Positions 8,220 through 15,903 of a DNA stretch of 34,163 nucleotides are shown piece after piece; position 1 is the stretch's first letter, and every line of letters starts with the position of its first letter. The notes under the pieces are model-generated. The model ran no database searches. It worked only from the letters and a program-made list of their open reading frames with translations, and was not told the origin of the DNA. The position numbers were made by a program, and so were the translations under genes. The DNA comes from Candidatus Latescibacterota bacterium (GTDB taxonomy: Bacteria; Latescibacterota; UBA2968; GCA-2709665). Where the stretch lies: positions 2,141 to 36,303 of the forward strand of contig JAGWBX010000036.1 in the NCBI GenBank assembly GCA_021295655.1. The letters run 5' to 3'.

Positions 8220-8432
8220 CGCAGGCCATTCTTCCACGTCTTTGGGACCGGCATCCAATCCGTCAGTTGTCTGAAGGCCCCGAACCATACCGTATACCAT
8301 CTTCATTACGGCGACACCCCCGGTCGACCGGAACACGGAGTGGTTATCAACTGCGCCGTGGCCGTCTCGGACGCCATCAGAAAGGCGGAAGAAACCGGGA
8401 AGCGCGTGGAGGTGGAACGGTCGCTGCCATGA
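8220..8432 (+). pseudogene. C-terminal remnant of an oxidoreductase-like gene (possibly Gfo/Idh/MocA)
   Basis: Immediately after the cupin stop (TAG at 8217-8219), and in the same frame, 70 codons stay open to a TGA at 8430-8432. No start codon with a ribosome site was found. Codon use is like the neighbouring genes. The peptide contains KAPNHTVYHLHYGDTPGR, then HGVVINCAVAVSDAIRKA and ETGKRVEVE. The last segment resembles the C-terminal helix and strand of Gfo/Idh/MocA oxidoreductases. I read it as the tail of a deleted gene, with a read-through extension of the cupin as the alternative. Family assignment is tentative. Confidence 0.4.
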
Positions 8433-8462
8433 CGTTCCAGGATGGGACAGAATCAAAAAACA

Positions 8463-8490
8463 CCCCCCTCCGATGTCCTTCGGAGGGGGG
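8463..8490. terminator. Bidirectional intrinsic terminator
   Basis: CCCCCCTCCGA pairs perfectly with TCGGAGGGGGG over 11 bp around the loop TGTCCT. On the minus strand the stem is followed by TGTTTTTTG, an excellent U-tract for ending the protease transcript. On the plus strand TTGTCATTTC follows, so it probably also stops the catabolic operon. The protease gene ends 58 bases away at 8548. Confidence 0.85.
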
Positions 8491-8547
8491 TTGTCATTTC
8501 AGCCTACGGCTTCGCCGATTGAAAAACGTGGCTTAACGGGCAGCGGA

Positions 8548-11500
8548 TTATCCATCCGTCCGTTCGCGCCGCTCACGCAAACCGGCAGCCAGCAGGTAAA
8601 GCAGCGGCGCGAGACCGAGTACGACCATGGCGACACCGTTCCATTGATAGGCGGAATCCGTTGTCCGTTGAATGAACGCGATTCCCGGGTCCAGGATGAG
8701 TTGGTTGGACCAGAGGGCGACAATATAGGCCATCAGATTGAACCGGATCAGCCAGACGACGAGGAAAACCACAACACCGAGAGCGAAAAGTTCCAGGCCG
8801 GCCAGAACGGCGAAATGATAGAAACTCCTGGCCGGCGCGATCGCATCCGAAGACAACAGGGCAACAGCGAATCCGGCCACAATCAACCAGGGCCGCCTGA
8901 CGCCGGCTTTCCAGACCAGCAGAATTGCCAACACGGCGAATGGACTGACCAACTCCAGGGCCGCGTCACACGCGGCGTCGAAGAAGGGAAGATAGGTATT
9001 GACCCGCGGCAGGCTGAATCCGCCCGCCTTCAGATACTCCGTCAGGCCGTTGTAATTCACGTACATTGCGATACTTTCCGTACCCTTCCAAAGAAGCAGA
9101 AACGCCGCCGCCAAAACCAGCGTTCCCGCCCAGAAACGCAGGCCGCCTTCCCGCATCCGCAGGAGTCCCAGCCATTGACCGGCGCCCATCTCCTCCGGAT
9201 AGAGCGACCCTTTCATCGCCATCACCAGCGCAAACATCGCCGCTATCGCGAGCCCCATCACCGGTGTCCCGATCAGCAGGCCGACGCCCTGGATGCCCAG
9301 ATAGGTCATCATCGCCTGGCTCGTATCGTAACCGTGGAAGAAGGTCGGCAGGGAATTGATCCCGTCCAACAGGGTCAATAAGACAACCGCAATGCCGATG
9401 CCAATTGGCAGCTTCCAGCGGATTTCTCCTGCCCGGTATTGACGGAAGAAATAAACACCTGCCAGAATGAGCGTCGCCAGGACGGCGAGAACGGGCACGG
9501 CTGAGGCCAATGCGTGCCTTGCGCCCCGTTGTCTGAGCGATCGAAGGAATTTCTCGGGCGCCTTGTATCGCGTGCCGATAAATCCCACCTCGTCGCCCTG
9601 CACGCGTACGTTCAGCCGGAACTCGCCGTCCTCGATCTTCCGGTCGATCCGCTCCCACACGAAATGATGGTCCATCCGGTCCTTTTCTTTTTCCGAACGG
9701 GCTTCCAACAACTTGTACTGCGCCGTATCCGTAACGGACCGGGAGAATCTCTGCGCCACGAATGCCTCCGCCTTCGCGCGAGCGTCTTCCGTCTCCAGCG
9801 CGGGCCCTGCACGTGTTTCAGGGATGATATGGTTGAATCCCGCGACGCGCCCGGACGCGTCCACGCGGACCTGTATCTCCTCTTTTTCCATCGGTTTGAA
9901 CCATCGCACGTGCCAGTACCACGGCGATGTGTTCTCCACCATCAGCGAATCCGCCTGCGCAACCCCCGCGTTTCGGATCAGATGCGTGTAATGGGAGGAC
10001 CCGACCCCGCTGCGGAACTGGACCGACCTGCGGTAATCCGACACGTCCAATCCAAGTTCGGTACTGAAAGTCTCCGCGATACTCGCGGCCTGATGCCGGG
10101 TCACCTCGAGCTTCAACGAACGGGCGCCGAACCGGTCCACGCGGAATCCGATCATCAGCGCGATTCCCGCAACGGCGCAGAGGCCGGCGACAATCCATCG
10201 CCTCTTATCCGGCATATAGGCATCGGGGCCCTTCTGAATCACGTCCGGACGTACCGGCGCGGGCGCCGGTTCCTCCGTTTCCGCCGGTTCATCAGGCGCT
10301 TCCGCATCCACGGCGTCGTCGACTTCCGGAGGTCTGGCCCTTCCGGTCAGTACCGCGAACGCCGCGGGGATTGCCGGCACCAGCAGGATTCCGATCACGA
10401 GCACACCGGAGACCTGGAAGTAGAGGCTGGAGGACTTCACCATCGGCAACGCCACGATGAACGCGTTAATCGCATAATGGGCAATGATGGGCGCCCAGAT
10501 CCCGAAACGCAGGAACAGGATGCCAAAGACGATACCGATGACGGTGATCTCAATGCCGCGTATGTATATGGGCTCATGCGGATAGTCTGAATGCAGGAAC
10601 GCCCACACAATCGCCGGCAGCAACACCGCCAGCCACGGCCTTTTCAACCATCTGATCAGCAGGGGGATCGCCAGCAGACGGAAGAAAAATTCCTCCACCG
10701 CCGCGGCGGAAAGTCCTACCAACAGCGGGTAAATCCAGGGAATGGCCGTGCTGAAGGCGTTGTCGTACTCGCTGACGTCCGCGGGCACCCAGACGTCGAA
10801 ATACCGCCCGCCCAGCAGATAGAACACGGCGACGTATCCAAGAACGGCCCCGGCGGCGCCGTAACCCACAACCGTGGACCGCAGGAATCCGGCAGAAAAC
10901 AACCCTCCAGGCGACAGGCGCCCCAGCCGGCTCGCGCGCCCATCTGACAACACGTCCCTTTCCAGAACCCCGCCAGCCGTCCCGGCCAGGCAGACGATGC
11001 CGCCGTAAACCGCCGCGATCAGAACCGCGCTGAACAAAAGATTCACCAGAAACGCGCCGTATGAGACCGTTGTATCGAAATTATACAGCGCAAGAGGCAG
11101 GGCGTTGACGTTTGCCGCAAGCCACGCGACGGCTACGAGTGTTCCAACGACCAGTCCGGCCTGCCAACGCAACCGCTTTCGGCGATAGTTCTTCACCAGA
11201 ATCACCAGCATGGCAACGCCCAGCGCAAGCCAGAACGGCAGAAAAACCTGCGTCAACAGATTCGCCCGCGAACGAACTTCCCGGTAACTCCGGGAGAAGC
11301 TGTCCGGCACTTTCAGATACTCGCTGAACTGTCCGACACGGTCCCCGTGAACCACGACGTCCAGCCGGTAGTGACCGTCGTCGCCCACCGTGAAATCTTT
11401 CTTGCGATAGGCGAACCGGTGATCCACCCGGGCCTTGCGTTCCGTGCTGGACCGGTCGATCAACTCGTAGGCGTCCAGGTCGTACCCCTGCGTTTCCCGC

Positions 11501-11958
11501 AGGAAATCGGATGCAATGATTAGAGCGTCGTCCTGAGCAATGCCGGCGCCTTCGTCCGATTCGAGGATGCGGTGCGAGAATCCGACTATTCGTCCGCCCG
11601 GATCAAGCCCCACCCGAAGTTCCTCCTTCTGAAGCGGCTGGAACCACCGTACGCTCCAGGACCAGACCGACAACCATTCCCTGGCGAGCCGGCTCGTCTC
11701 CTCCAGGCCCAGCGTCTGCTCCAGGAAAACCTGCTGCATCTGGCTGCTGGAGAATACCTGGGAGCTCTCGTAGTCAGCAAGATCGTATCCCTGGTTCTCC
11801 AGATAGCCCTGCGCCTTTCGGTGTACTTCGTCGCGGCTCAATTTGAAGTTCAGCGACGCGGACGGAATCGCCTCGGTATAGAAATTCAGAAATACCGCCA
11901 GCCCACCTCCGCCAAGTACCACGAACACCAGCAGCCACATCGCATCACGACGGTCCAT
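8548..11958 (-). CDS. Giant two-half CPBP-family intramembrane metalloprotease
   Basis: Polytopic membrane protein of 1136 residues made of two homologous halves (about 1-570 and 600-1136). Each half has one N-terminal membrane segment, a large extracytoplasmic region and a multi-spanning domain. The halves match in the soluble part (VRWFQPLQKEELRV versus VRWFKPMEKEEIQV). The first membrane domain carries the CPBP motifs: E422, E423 and R427 in VEEFFFR, H456 in FLHSD, and H494/N498 in HYAIN. In the second half the matching residues are E1002, Leu, Phe and Ser1036 (LLSSD), and the last His is lost, so it appears catalytically dead. CPBP members include Rce1-like prenyl-protein proteases and bacteriocin-immunity proteins. 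An acidic Pro/Glu-rich linker joins the halves. AGGAG six bases upstream fixes the ATG at 11958. Confidence 0.85.
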   Translation of the reverse strand: MDRRDAMWLLVFVVLGGGGLAVFLNFYTEAIPSASLNFKLSRDEVHRKAQGYLENQGYDLADYESSQVFSSSQMQQVFLEQTLGLEETSRLAREWLSVWSWSVRWFQPLQKEELRVGLDPGGRIVGFSHRILESDEGAGIAQDDALIIASDFLRETQGYDLDAYELIDRSSTERKARVDHRFAYRKKDFTVGDDGHYRLDVVVHGDRVGQFSEYLKVPDSFSRSYREVRSRANLLTQVFLPFWLALGVAMLVILVKNYRRKRLRWQAGLVVGTLVAVAWLAANVNALPLALYNFDTTVSYGAFLVNLLFSAVLIAAVYGGIVCLAGTAGGVLERDVLSDGRASRLGRLSPGGLFSAGFLRSTVVGYGAAGAVLGYVAVFYLLGGRYFDVWVPADVSEYDNAFSTAIPWIYPLLVGLSAAAVEEFFFRLLAIPLLIRWLKRPWLAVLLPAIVWAFLHSDYPHEPIYIRGIEITVIGIVFGILFLRFGIWAPIIAHYAINAFIVALPMVKSSSLYFQVSGVLVIGILLVPAIPAAFAVLTGRARPPEVDDAVDAEAPDEPAETEEPAPAPVRPDVIQKGPDAYMPDKRRWIVAGLCAVAGIALMIGFRVDRFGARSLKLEVTRHQAASIAETFSTELGLDVSDYRRSVQFRSGVGSSHYTHLIRNAGVAQADSLMVENTSPWYWHVRWFKPMEKEEIQVRVDASGRVAGFNHIIPETRAGPALETEDARAKAEAFVAQRFSRSVTDTAQYKLLEARSEKEKDRMDHHFVWERIDRKIEDGEFRLNVRVQGDEVGFIGTRYKAPEKFLRSLRQRGARHALASAVPVLAVLATLILAGVYFFRQYRAGEIRWKLPIGIGIAVVLLTLLDGINSLPTFFHGYDTSQAMMTYLGIQGVGLLIGTPVMGLAIAAMFALVMAMKGSLYPEEMGAGQWLGLLRMREGGLRFWAGTLVLAAAFLLLWKGTESIAMYVNYNGLTEYLKAGGFSLPRVNTYLPFFDAACDAALELVSPFAVLAILLVWKAGVRRPWLIVAGFAVALLSSDAIAPARSFYHFAVLAGLELFALGVVVFLVVWLIRFNLMAYIVALWSNQLILDPGIAFIQRTTDSAYQWNGVAMVVLGLAPLLYLLAAGLRERRERTDG

Positions 11959-12041
11959 CAATCACTCCTCTCGATGGAAATTGGTATCACAAACCTGGTG
12001 TTTCGACGCGGAGATTGGTTAGCATTCATCCGCCTGTCCGA

Positions 12042-12074
12042 CCTGCCTGCAGCGCAGTACGCTGCGCAGGCAGG
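12042..12074. repeat. Palindromic dispersed repeat, CCTGCCTGC family (copy 2)
   Basis: CCTGCCTGC at 12042-12050 and GCAGGCAGG at 12066-12074 are perfect inverted arms around a GC-rich centre. Related elements lie at 23-51 and 22756-22788. It sits upstream of the protease gene, in the gap before the intron. Confidence 0.65.
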
Positions 12075-12104
12075 CTGATTCATCACGTCTCGGTATGTTG
12101 CGTA

Positions 12105-12123
12105 CGCTGAGCTTTTCGAAGCG
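12105..12123. repeat. 19-bp GAGCTTNTCGA repeat with CGCT/AGCG arms
   Basis: CGCT, GAGCTTTTCGA and AGCG in a row. The same architecture recurs at 18677-18695 as CACT, GAGCTTGTCGA and AGTG: the outer arms differ but stay complementary. Related TTCGACAAGCTCAG motifs are widespread dispersed repeats in environmental bacteria (general knowledge). Confidence 0.55.
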
Positions 12124-12188
12124 CCGTCGCTCGGCGTAATGCGGTCATTTAGCTTGTCGCAACTCCCGGGTTACGCTGCCTTTCCAAA

Positions 12189-12209
12189 GGGGCTAATATA
12201 CTTAGCCTC
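12189..12209. other. Hairpin just upstream of the intron 5' end
   Basis: GGGGCTAA and TTAGCCTC form an 8-bp stem (one G-U pair) around TATAC, ten bases before the intron start. Some bacterial group II introns (class C) insert after terminator-like hairpins, so this may be part of the insertion site. No T-run follows, so it is not a convincing terminator by itself. Confidence 0.35.
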
Positions 12210-12218
12210 AATTCGAAA

Positions 12219-12977
12219 GTGCGCCGTGAAAAGGCGCGGAACTTCAGTGGGTGAGAGTCCCACCCGACAGATGTTGCCACAGTCGGTAGCAATCGGAGCG
12301 GAGACGTAGGTAACGACATCTCCGAAGCCTCCGGTGTAGAGGGTCGCCAGGCGACTCGGCGAGTATGCGGGCCGAAACGTGAGTGAACGCTGAGCAGGCC
12401 TCGAAAAAGGTAATGCGGGAGCCGACCCGCCTTTCGAACGGGGAAGGCCGCCGTCGTTGGGGAAGCAGGCAACGAGAGCACCCAACGGTCCCGCCGGGGT
12501 AATGGCGGAGGCACGTATACAAGGAGATCCGACGCAACACGGGAAGCCCCAGCGGTGGTGGAGAGCCACCAACCGGCAGCCCGTGAGGGCCAGGCCGGGC
12601 CGTATGGGGTGGCGGACAGGCTCGTAGTACCTGTGATGCCGGGTAACGCCGGCGGAGGAAAGGGGCCTGACTTTGGATGTGCTTGTGAAGGGGACAACGG
12701 TCGGGAGCGTGGCGCAAGCCTATAACCTCCTCCAGAATAAGACGAGGCGACTCCAGATCAAGCTAAGGTTTCAGGTGAAGCTGTCCGGGCAGATCGGGCA
12801 GTGTGTGCCTGAAGGCGATGTCCGTCGGAGAGCCGGATGCGGGAAAACCGCACGTCCGGTTCGACGAGCGGGACGTGGAAACGGGGCACGGAGGGGCTAT
12901 TGAGGCACCGCCAGACGAAAGGGGCGGAAACAGATAGGCCACTCCTAAACCACCGCGCCACATCCCGACTCTACTAT
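12219..12977 (+). mobile_element. ORF-less group II intron
   Basis: The element begins with GTGCGCC, matching the 5' consensus GUGYG, followed at once by a GCGCC/GGCGC hairpin. The ~440 bases after it contain the domain I-type blocks GGGTGAGAGTCCCACC, GGTAATGCGGGAGCCGACC and GAAGCAGGCAACGAGAGCAC. Domain V lies at about 12830-12862: it has the catalytic AGC triad in GAGCCGGATG, a GAAA-type loop in CGGGAAAACCG and the closing strand GTCCGGTTC. Domain VI-like pairing joins GGGACGTGG (near 12870) with CCACATCCC (near 12960), and the element ends in CTACTAT at 12977. No reverse-transcriptase/maturase ORF is present, so it must rely on a protein supplied in trans or be immobile. The boundaries are inferred from the consensus ends. 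Short ORFs within it are artefacts of RNA structure. Confidence 0.75.
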
Positions 12978-12991
12978 GCGGCACTGTGGGA

Positions 12992-12997
12992 TATAAT
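12992..12997 (+). promoter_or_regulatory. Possible -10 box before the 38-codon ORF
   Basis: TATAAT is a perfect -10 hexamer about 50 bases before the ATG at 13049. No good -35 box lies 16-18 bases upstream, so this is only a weak candidate. Confidence 0.25.
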
Positions 12998-13048
12998 TAG
13001 TAGAAAAATACGAACATATGACAGGCGTATATAAAAGGAGAGGTAGTG

Positions 13049-13165
13049 ATGGAGGGGCAGAGTCTTCCTGCCGGGGCAAAAACCCCGGCCACTGGAGACT
13101 CAGAGCCGGCGCCGACCAAAGACGTAATACCACGTTCCCACACGCCACTTCAACCTCATACGTAA
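13049..13165 (+). CDS. 38-residue ORF with a strong ribosome-binding site
   Basis: Short Pro/Thr/Ala-rich peptide, MEGQSLPAGAKTPATGDSEP followed by 18 more residues, unrecognised. AAAAGGAGAGG lies eight bases or fewer before the ATG, the stop TAA runs directly into the A-tract of an intrinsic terminator, and a TATAAT lies 50 bases upstream. A complete small transcription unit is therefore plausible. It begins 72 bases after the intron 3' end, so it could instead be the stub of an intron-associated or mobile-element ORF. No membrane segment or known motif is visible. Confidence 0.35.
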   Translation: MEGQSLPAGAKTPATGDSEPAPTKDVIPRSHTPLQPHT

Positions 13166-13168
13166 AAA

Positions 13169-13199
13169 AAAAAACCGACCCACGTAAAGTCGGTTTTTT
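13169..13199. terminator. Bidirectional intrinsic terminator
   Basis: CCGAC (13175-13179) and GTCGG (13189-13193) form a stem extended by A-T pairs, with an A-tract on the left and TTTTTT on the right. It can stop the small ORF on the plus strand and the Bor-like lipoprotein gene on the minus strand, which ends 20 bases away. Confidence 0.85.
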
Positions 13200-13218
13200 A
13201 TGGCAGATAAATCAAGTT

Positions 13219-13647
13219 TCATTTCAATATAACGAATGCGACCTCTTCCGATTTTACCGATTTTTCCGCCGCAGCTTGAAAGATGTCTTGAAACTCCTCG
13301 ACTGAAGCGTTTTTTGATACCGAGAGGACGTTTTCAGACTCAGCCTGACTCGTCTCTTGCGGCAAAGCACAAGTAACCCGAATCGTCATTGGAGTGTAAA
13401 TACCAAGAGTCAGAATCCTTACAAGCTGGTTCGGAAAAGATAGCATGGTCTGAACCTTCGCAACACCTCCCGGACACAGGTTCGCGGTTGCAACTACCTT
13501 CGGAGGCACAAGACCATAAATCCATCCAGCAGCCCAATTGTTCTCAACTACCCTGGTGGATGGGGTTTTACCCGTTTCAATTGTCGCAGCATAACACCCA
13601 GAAAAAACCACAACACACAGCAACAACATCCGCGTAAAACGCCTCAT
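13219..13647 (-). CDS. Bor-like lipoprotein
   Basis: Small lipoprotein of 142 residues with a signal peptide MRRFTRMLLLCVVVFSGC and a lipobox Cys18, so it is predicted to be lipid-anchored in the envelope. After it come ATIETGKTPS, AAGWIYGLVPPKVV, LCPGGVAKVQTMLSF and LTLGIYTPMTIRVTC, which match the Bor family (lambda Bor/Iss-related and its many chromosomal relatives). The function of chromosomal homologues is unclear; lambda Bor is linked to serum survival. AGGAGG eight bases upstream fixes the start at 13647 although the ORF is open for another 15 codons. Local AT content is higher than in neighbouring genes, which hints at transfer. A sigma70-like promoter is at 13701-13736. Confidence 0.75.
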   Translation of the reverse strand: MRRFTRMLLLCVVVFSGCYAATIETGKTPSTRVVENNWAAGWIYGLVPPKVVATANLCPGGVAKVQTMLSFPNQLVRILTLGIYTPMTIRVTCALPQETSQAESENVLSVSKNASVEEFQDIFQAAAEKSVKSEEVAFVILK

Positions 13648-13700
13648 GGCACAACCTCCTACGAAAATGATTAACGAAAAAAGAACAATCATTTCGAACG

Positions 13701-13736
13701 AGTATACATGTTACAACAATTAGTGAACAAAGTCAA
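13701..13736 (-). promoter_or_regulatory. Sigma70-like promoter for the Bor-like gene
   Basis: On the minus strand TTGACT (plus 13731-13736) is followed 17 bases later by TAACAT (13708-13713). An alternative -10, TATACT, is at 13701-13706. It lies 54-90 bases before the chosen start codon. Confidence 0.5.
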
Positions 13737-13747
13737 CAGATGGTTTG

Positions 13748-14095
13748 ACGGCCCAATACCTTACATTTTCTCAAAAAAGGGGGTCGGCCTGGCGACCTCG
13801 CGACCGTATTTCGGCAATCAAAATCCGGGACAGAACTCTGGACGCCCGCAATGTAATTGTACGTGGAAGGCGGACACAAGAAAAAACCCTGGCGGCCGAT
13901 ACATTCGATTCGGTTGCCATCCGTTTTGTTTCGTCCTATCTTGATGTCTCCGGCACAAGCGCGGTTGTAATCGAAGTTCGGATTCGACTGTCCGGTGTTG
14001 TAGAGGAACCCGCGGTCGTCTTCCCGGCCCCGGTCGGTTCAGCATTGTCCGAAAGGGGCGTGCCAGCCGGTCGGGTTCCACAAAGGAGCGTTGCA
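13748..14095 (+). other. Gap before the dehydrogenase gene, no gene supported
   Basis: The dehydrogenase reading frame stays open through this stretch, but the translation shows no family similarity and the ribosome site lies at 14082-14088, so I do not count it as coding. Base composition shifts from AT-rich (13650-13780) to GC-rich. No clear hairpin or repeat was seen. Confidence 0.4.
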
Positions 14096-15187
14096 TTGAC
14101 ACCGCATAACGGACTTCCCGAAACCATGCCGGCGGTTGTCTGCCACGGACCCGTGGACTATCGTCTGGAAGAACGACCCGTGCCGCGTCCGGGACCGGAG
14201 GAGGTTGTCGTCCGAGTCAAGTCGGCCGGTATCTGCGCCAGCGATCTCAAGTGCTATCTGGGCGCCCCGCTATTCTGGGGAGACGAACAGCGCGAGGGAT
14301 ACTGCCAGGCCCCTGTAATCCCCGGTCATGAATTCATCGGCGAGGTGGTTCTTCTCGGACCGGGCGCCGGCGAGAAATACGGACTCGCCATCGGGGACAC
14401 GGCGATATCGGAACAGATCGTCCCCTGTCATGCGTGCCGTTACTGCCGGCGCGGACAATACTGGATGTGCATGCGGCACGACATCTATGGCTTCCGGCAG
14501 AACACCTTCGGCGCGATGGCGGAATACATGCGTTTTCCCGCCGACGCCCTCAACCATACGGTCCCCGCGAGCATTCCACCCGAACAGGCCGTGTACATCG
14601 AGCCGCTGGCGTGCGCAATCCACGCCGTGCAGCGGGGCGAAATCGAACTGGACCACACCGTGGTCATCGCCGGCGCGGGACCTCTGGGGCTGGGGATGGT
14701 CGCAGCCGCCCGGCTGAAGAATCCCCGTCTGCTGATCGCCCTGGACCTCAACGACGACCGCCTGGACGTGGCGCGCGCCTGCGGCGCGGACCTGGTCTTC
14801 AAGCCCGGAAAGACGGACGTCATCCGGGAAGTACGCCACCTCACCGACGGGTACGGTTGTGACGTATACATTGAAGCGACCGGGCATCCCGCCGCTGTGG
14901 AACAGGGTCTGCACATGATCTGCAAGCTCGGCACGTTTGTCGAATTCAGCGTGCTTCGCGAGCCGGTGACGACGGACTGGACCATCATCGGCGACACCAA
15001 GGAACTCAACATCCACGGCGCCCACCTGGGGCCCGGATGTTATCCCGTTGCGATCGATATGATCCAAAAGGGTCTCCTGCCAATGGATCGTATCGTGACC
15101 CATTGCCTGCCCCTCGAAAGATTCCAGGAAGGCATCGATCTCGTCGCGACGGGTGACCGTTCAATCAAGGTAACGCTTGAGCCCTGA
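14096..15187 (+). CDS. Zinc-dependent medium-chain alcohol dehydrogenase (threitol/erythritol-type)
   Basis: MDR-family zinc alcohol dehydrogenase, 363 residues, probably oxidising a polyol or sugar with NAD. The catalytic zinc site is shown by GICASDLKC and PGHEFIGEV, and the structural zinc site by four Cys in CHACRYCRRGQYWMC. The Rossmann motif is GAGPLGLGMVAA, followed by ALDLNDDRL. GHPAAVEQGL, FVEFSVL and ELNIHGAHLGP are typical of the L-threitol/erythritol/sorbitol-like subgroup. The chosen start is the TTG at 14096, seven bases after AAAGGAG; an ATG at 14126 would shorten it by ten residues. The gene stands alone, flanked by the two group II intron relics, both in the same orientation. 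Confidence 0.87.
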   Translation: MTPHNGLPETMPAVVCHGPVDYRLEERPVPRPGPEEVVVRVKSAGICASDLKCYLGAPLFWGDEQREGYCQAPVIPGHEFIGEVVLLGPGAGEKYGLAIGDTAISEQIVPCHACRYCRRGQYWMCMRHDIYGFRQNTFGAMAEYMRFPADALNHTVPASIPPEQAVYIEPLACAIHAVQRGEIELDHTVVIAGAGPLGLGMVAAARLKNPRLLIALDLNDDRLDVARACGADLVFKPGKTDVIREVRHLTDGYGCDVYIEATGHPAAVEQGLHMICKLGTFVEFSVLREPVTTDWTIIGDTKELNIHGAHLGPGCYPVAIDMIQKGLLPMDRIVTHCLPLERFQEGIDLVATGDRSIKVTLEP

Positions 15188-15226
15188 TGGGACGAAGCGT
15201 GAAGATTCGGGAAATTTCTACAACCC

Positions 15227-15555
15227 GGACAGGCTCGTAGTTCCCGAGTTGCGGCATGACGCCGGCAGAGGGAAGGGGTCTGACTACGGATACCCGGGGG
15301 AAGGTGACAACGGCCGGGAGAGTGATGCAAGCATATCACATCCAAAGATAGATGAGGCGATCCCGGAATAAGCTCGGGTTTCAGGTGAAGCGGCCAGGGC
15401 AGAGCAGAGAACGTGTGCCTGGAGGCGATGTCAGTTGGAGAGCGTGATGCGGGAAATCCGTACATCCGGTTCAACGCGCGGGATGCGAAAACGAAGTTCG
15501 GAGCGCTTATCGAAATAGACCACTCCAAGCCACCGCGCCACATCCCGAATCTATT
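15227..15555 (+). mobile_element. Decayed 5'-truncated group II intron fragment
   Basis: From GGACAGGCTCGTAGT onward this stretch follows the 3' half of the intact intron (12614-12977) block by block: AAGGGGTCTGACT, AAGGTGACAACGGCCGGGAG, GGGTTTCAGGTGAAGC, GAGGCGATGTCAGTTGGAG, and the tail CCACCGCGCCACATCCCGA. The domain V counterpart (about 15440-15472) keeps the AGC triad and the loop, but GCGTGATG no longer pairs well with ATCCGGTTC, so it is probably inactive. The 5' ~395 bases of the intron are missing. It starts about 40 bases after the dehydrogenase stop codon. Confidence 0.75.
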
Positions 15556-15571
15556 CTACGAGCGCGGCGGG

Positions 15572-15595
15572 GCGAGCCTTGCCTTCGGCTCGTGA
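15572..15595. other. Small GC hairpin after the intron fragment
   Basis: CGAGCC, loop TTGCCTT and GGCTCG form a short hairpin directly after the decayed intron 3' end. It may serve as a weak terminator or be part of the insertion site. No T-run follows. Confidence 0.3.
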
Positions 15596-15689
15596 AAGCA
15601 CCTGATGGCACACCATTCTCCATCGTTTGAGATTGTAAGTTTTGCGATGAACAGCTTATTCGATATATTCTTTACCCTTGATCACTGCC

Positions 15690-15755
15690 CTGAAAGCAGC
15701 CATTACCGAGTTTCTTACCCATCTTTCGCGTACGCGGCGATTGTCAGATGTGAGT
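15690..15755. repeat. Imperfect direct repeat, left copy
   Basis: GCAGCCATTACCGAG, then CTTACCCATCTTTCGCGT and GCGGCGATTGTCAGAT, recur in diverged form at about 16252-16315 on the other side of the antitoxin gene. The similarity spans about 60 bases. A minus-strand frame through the left copy reads RERWVRNSVMAAFRAVIKG, so it might be a remnant of a gene. Confidence 0.45.
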
Positions 15756-15903
15756 GTTGAACGGTTGAAATAGCCTATCGACCAGTGCATCCACGGGGGC
15801 GAAGAATTATGGTACGGTGTATGATTAGTCGCAGTCCAAACCAGTTCATTGGGAATTATGAATGAACAATTGACAGACCATTGATTAAGAAGGAGTGATC
15901 CCC

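Noticed and set aside
8473..10590. Long plus-strand open frames (302 and 358 codons) opposite the CPBP protease gene
   Set aside because: They lie antisense to a clear membrane-protease gene, have low-complexity His/Arg/Gln-rich translations and no family motifs; GC-rich coding DNA commonly leaves such frames open.
12149..12961. Several overlapping ORFs within the intron
   Set aside because: They overlap on both strands in a region with group II intron RNA features; none resembles a reverse transcriptase.
13745..14095. 117-codon N-terminal extension of the alcohol dehydrogenase
   Set aside because: No similarity in the extension, and a Shine-Dalgarno sequence lies just before the TTG at 14096, where the family's usual N-terminus begins.
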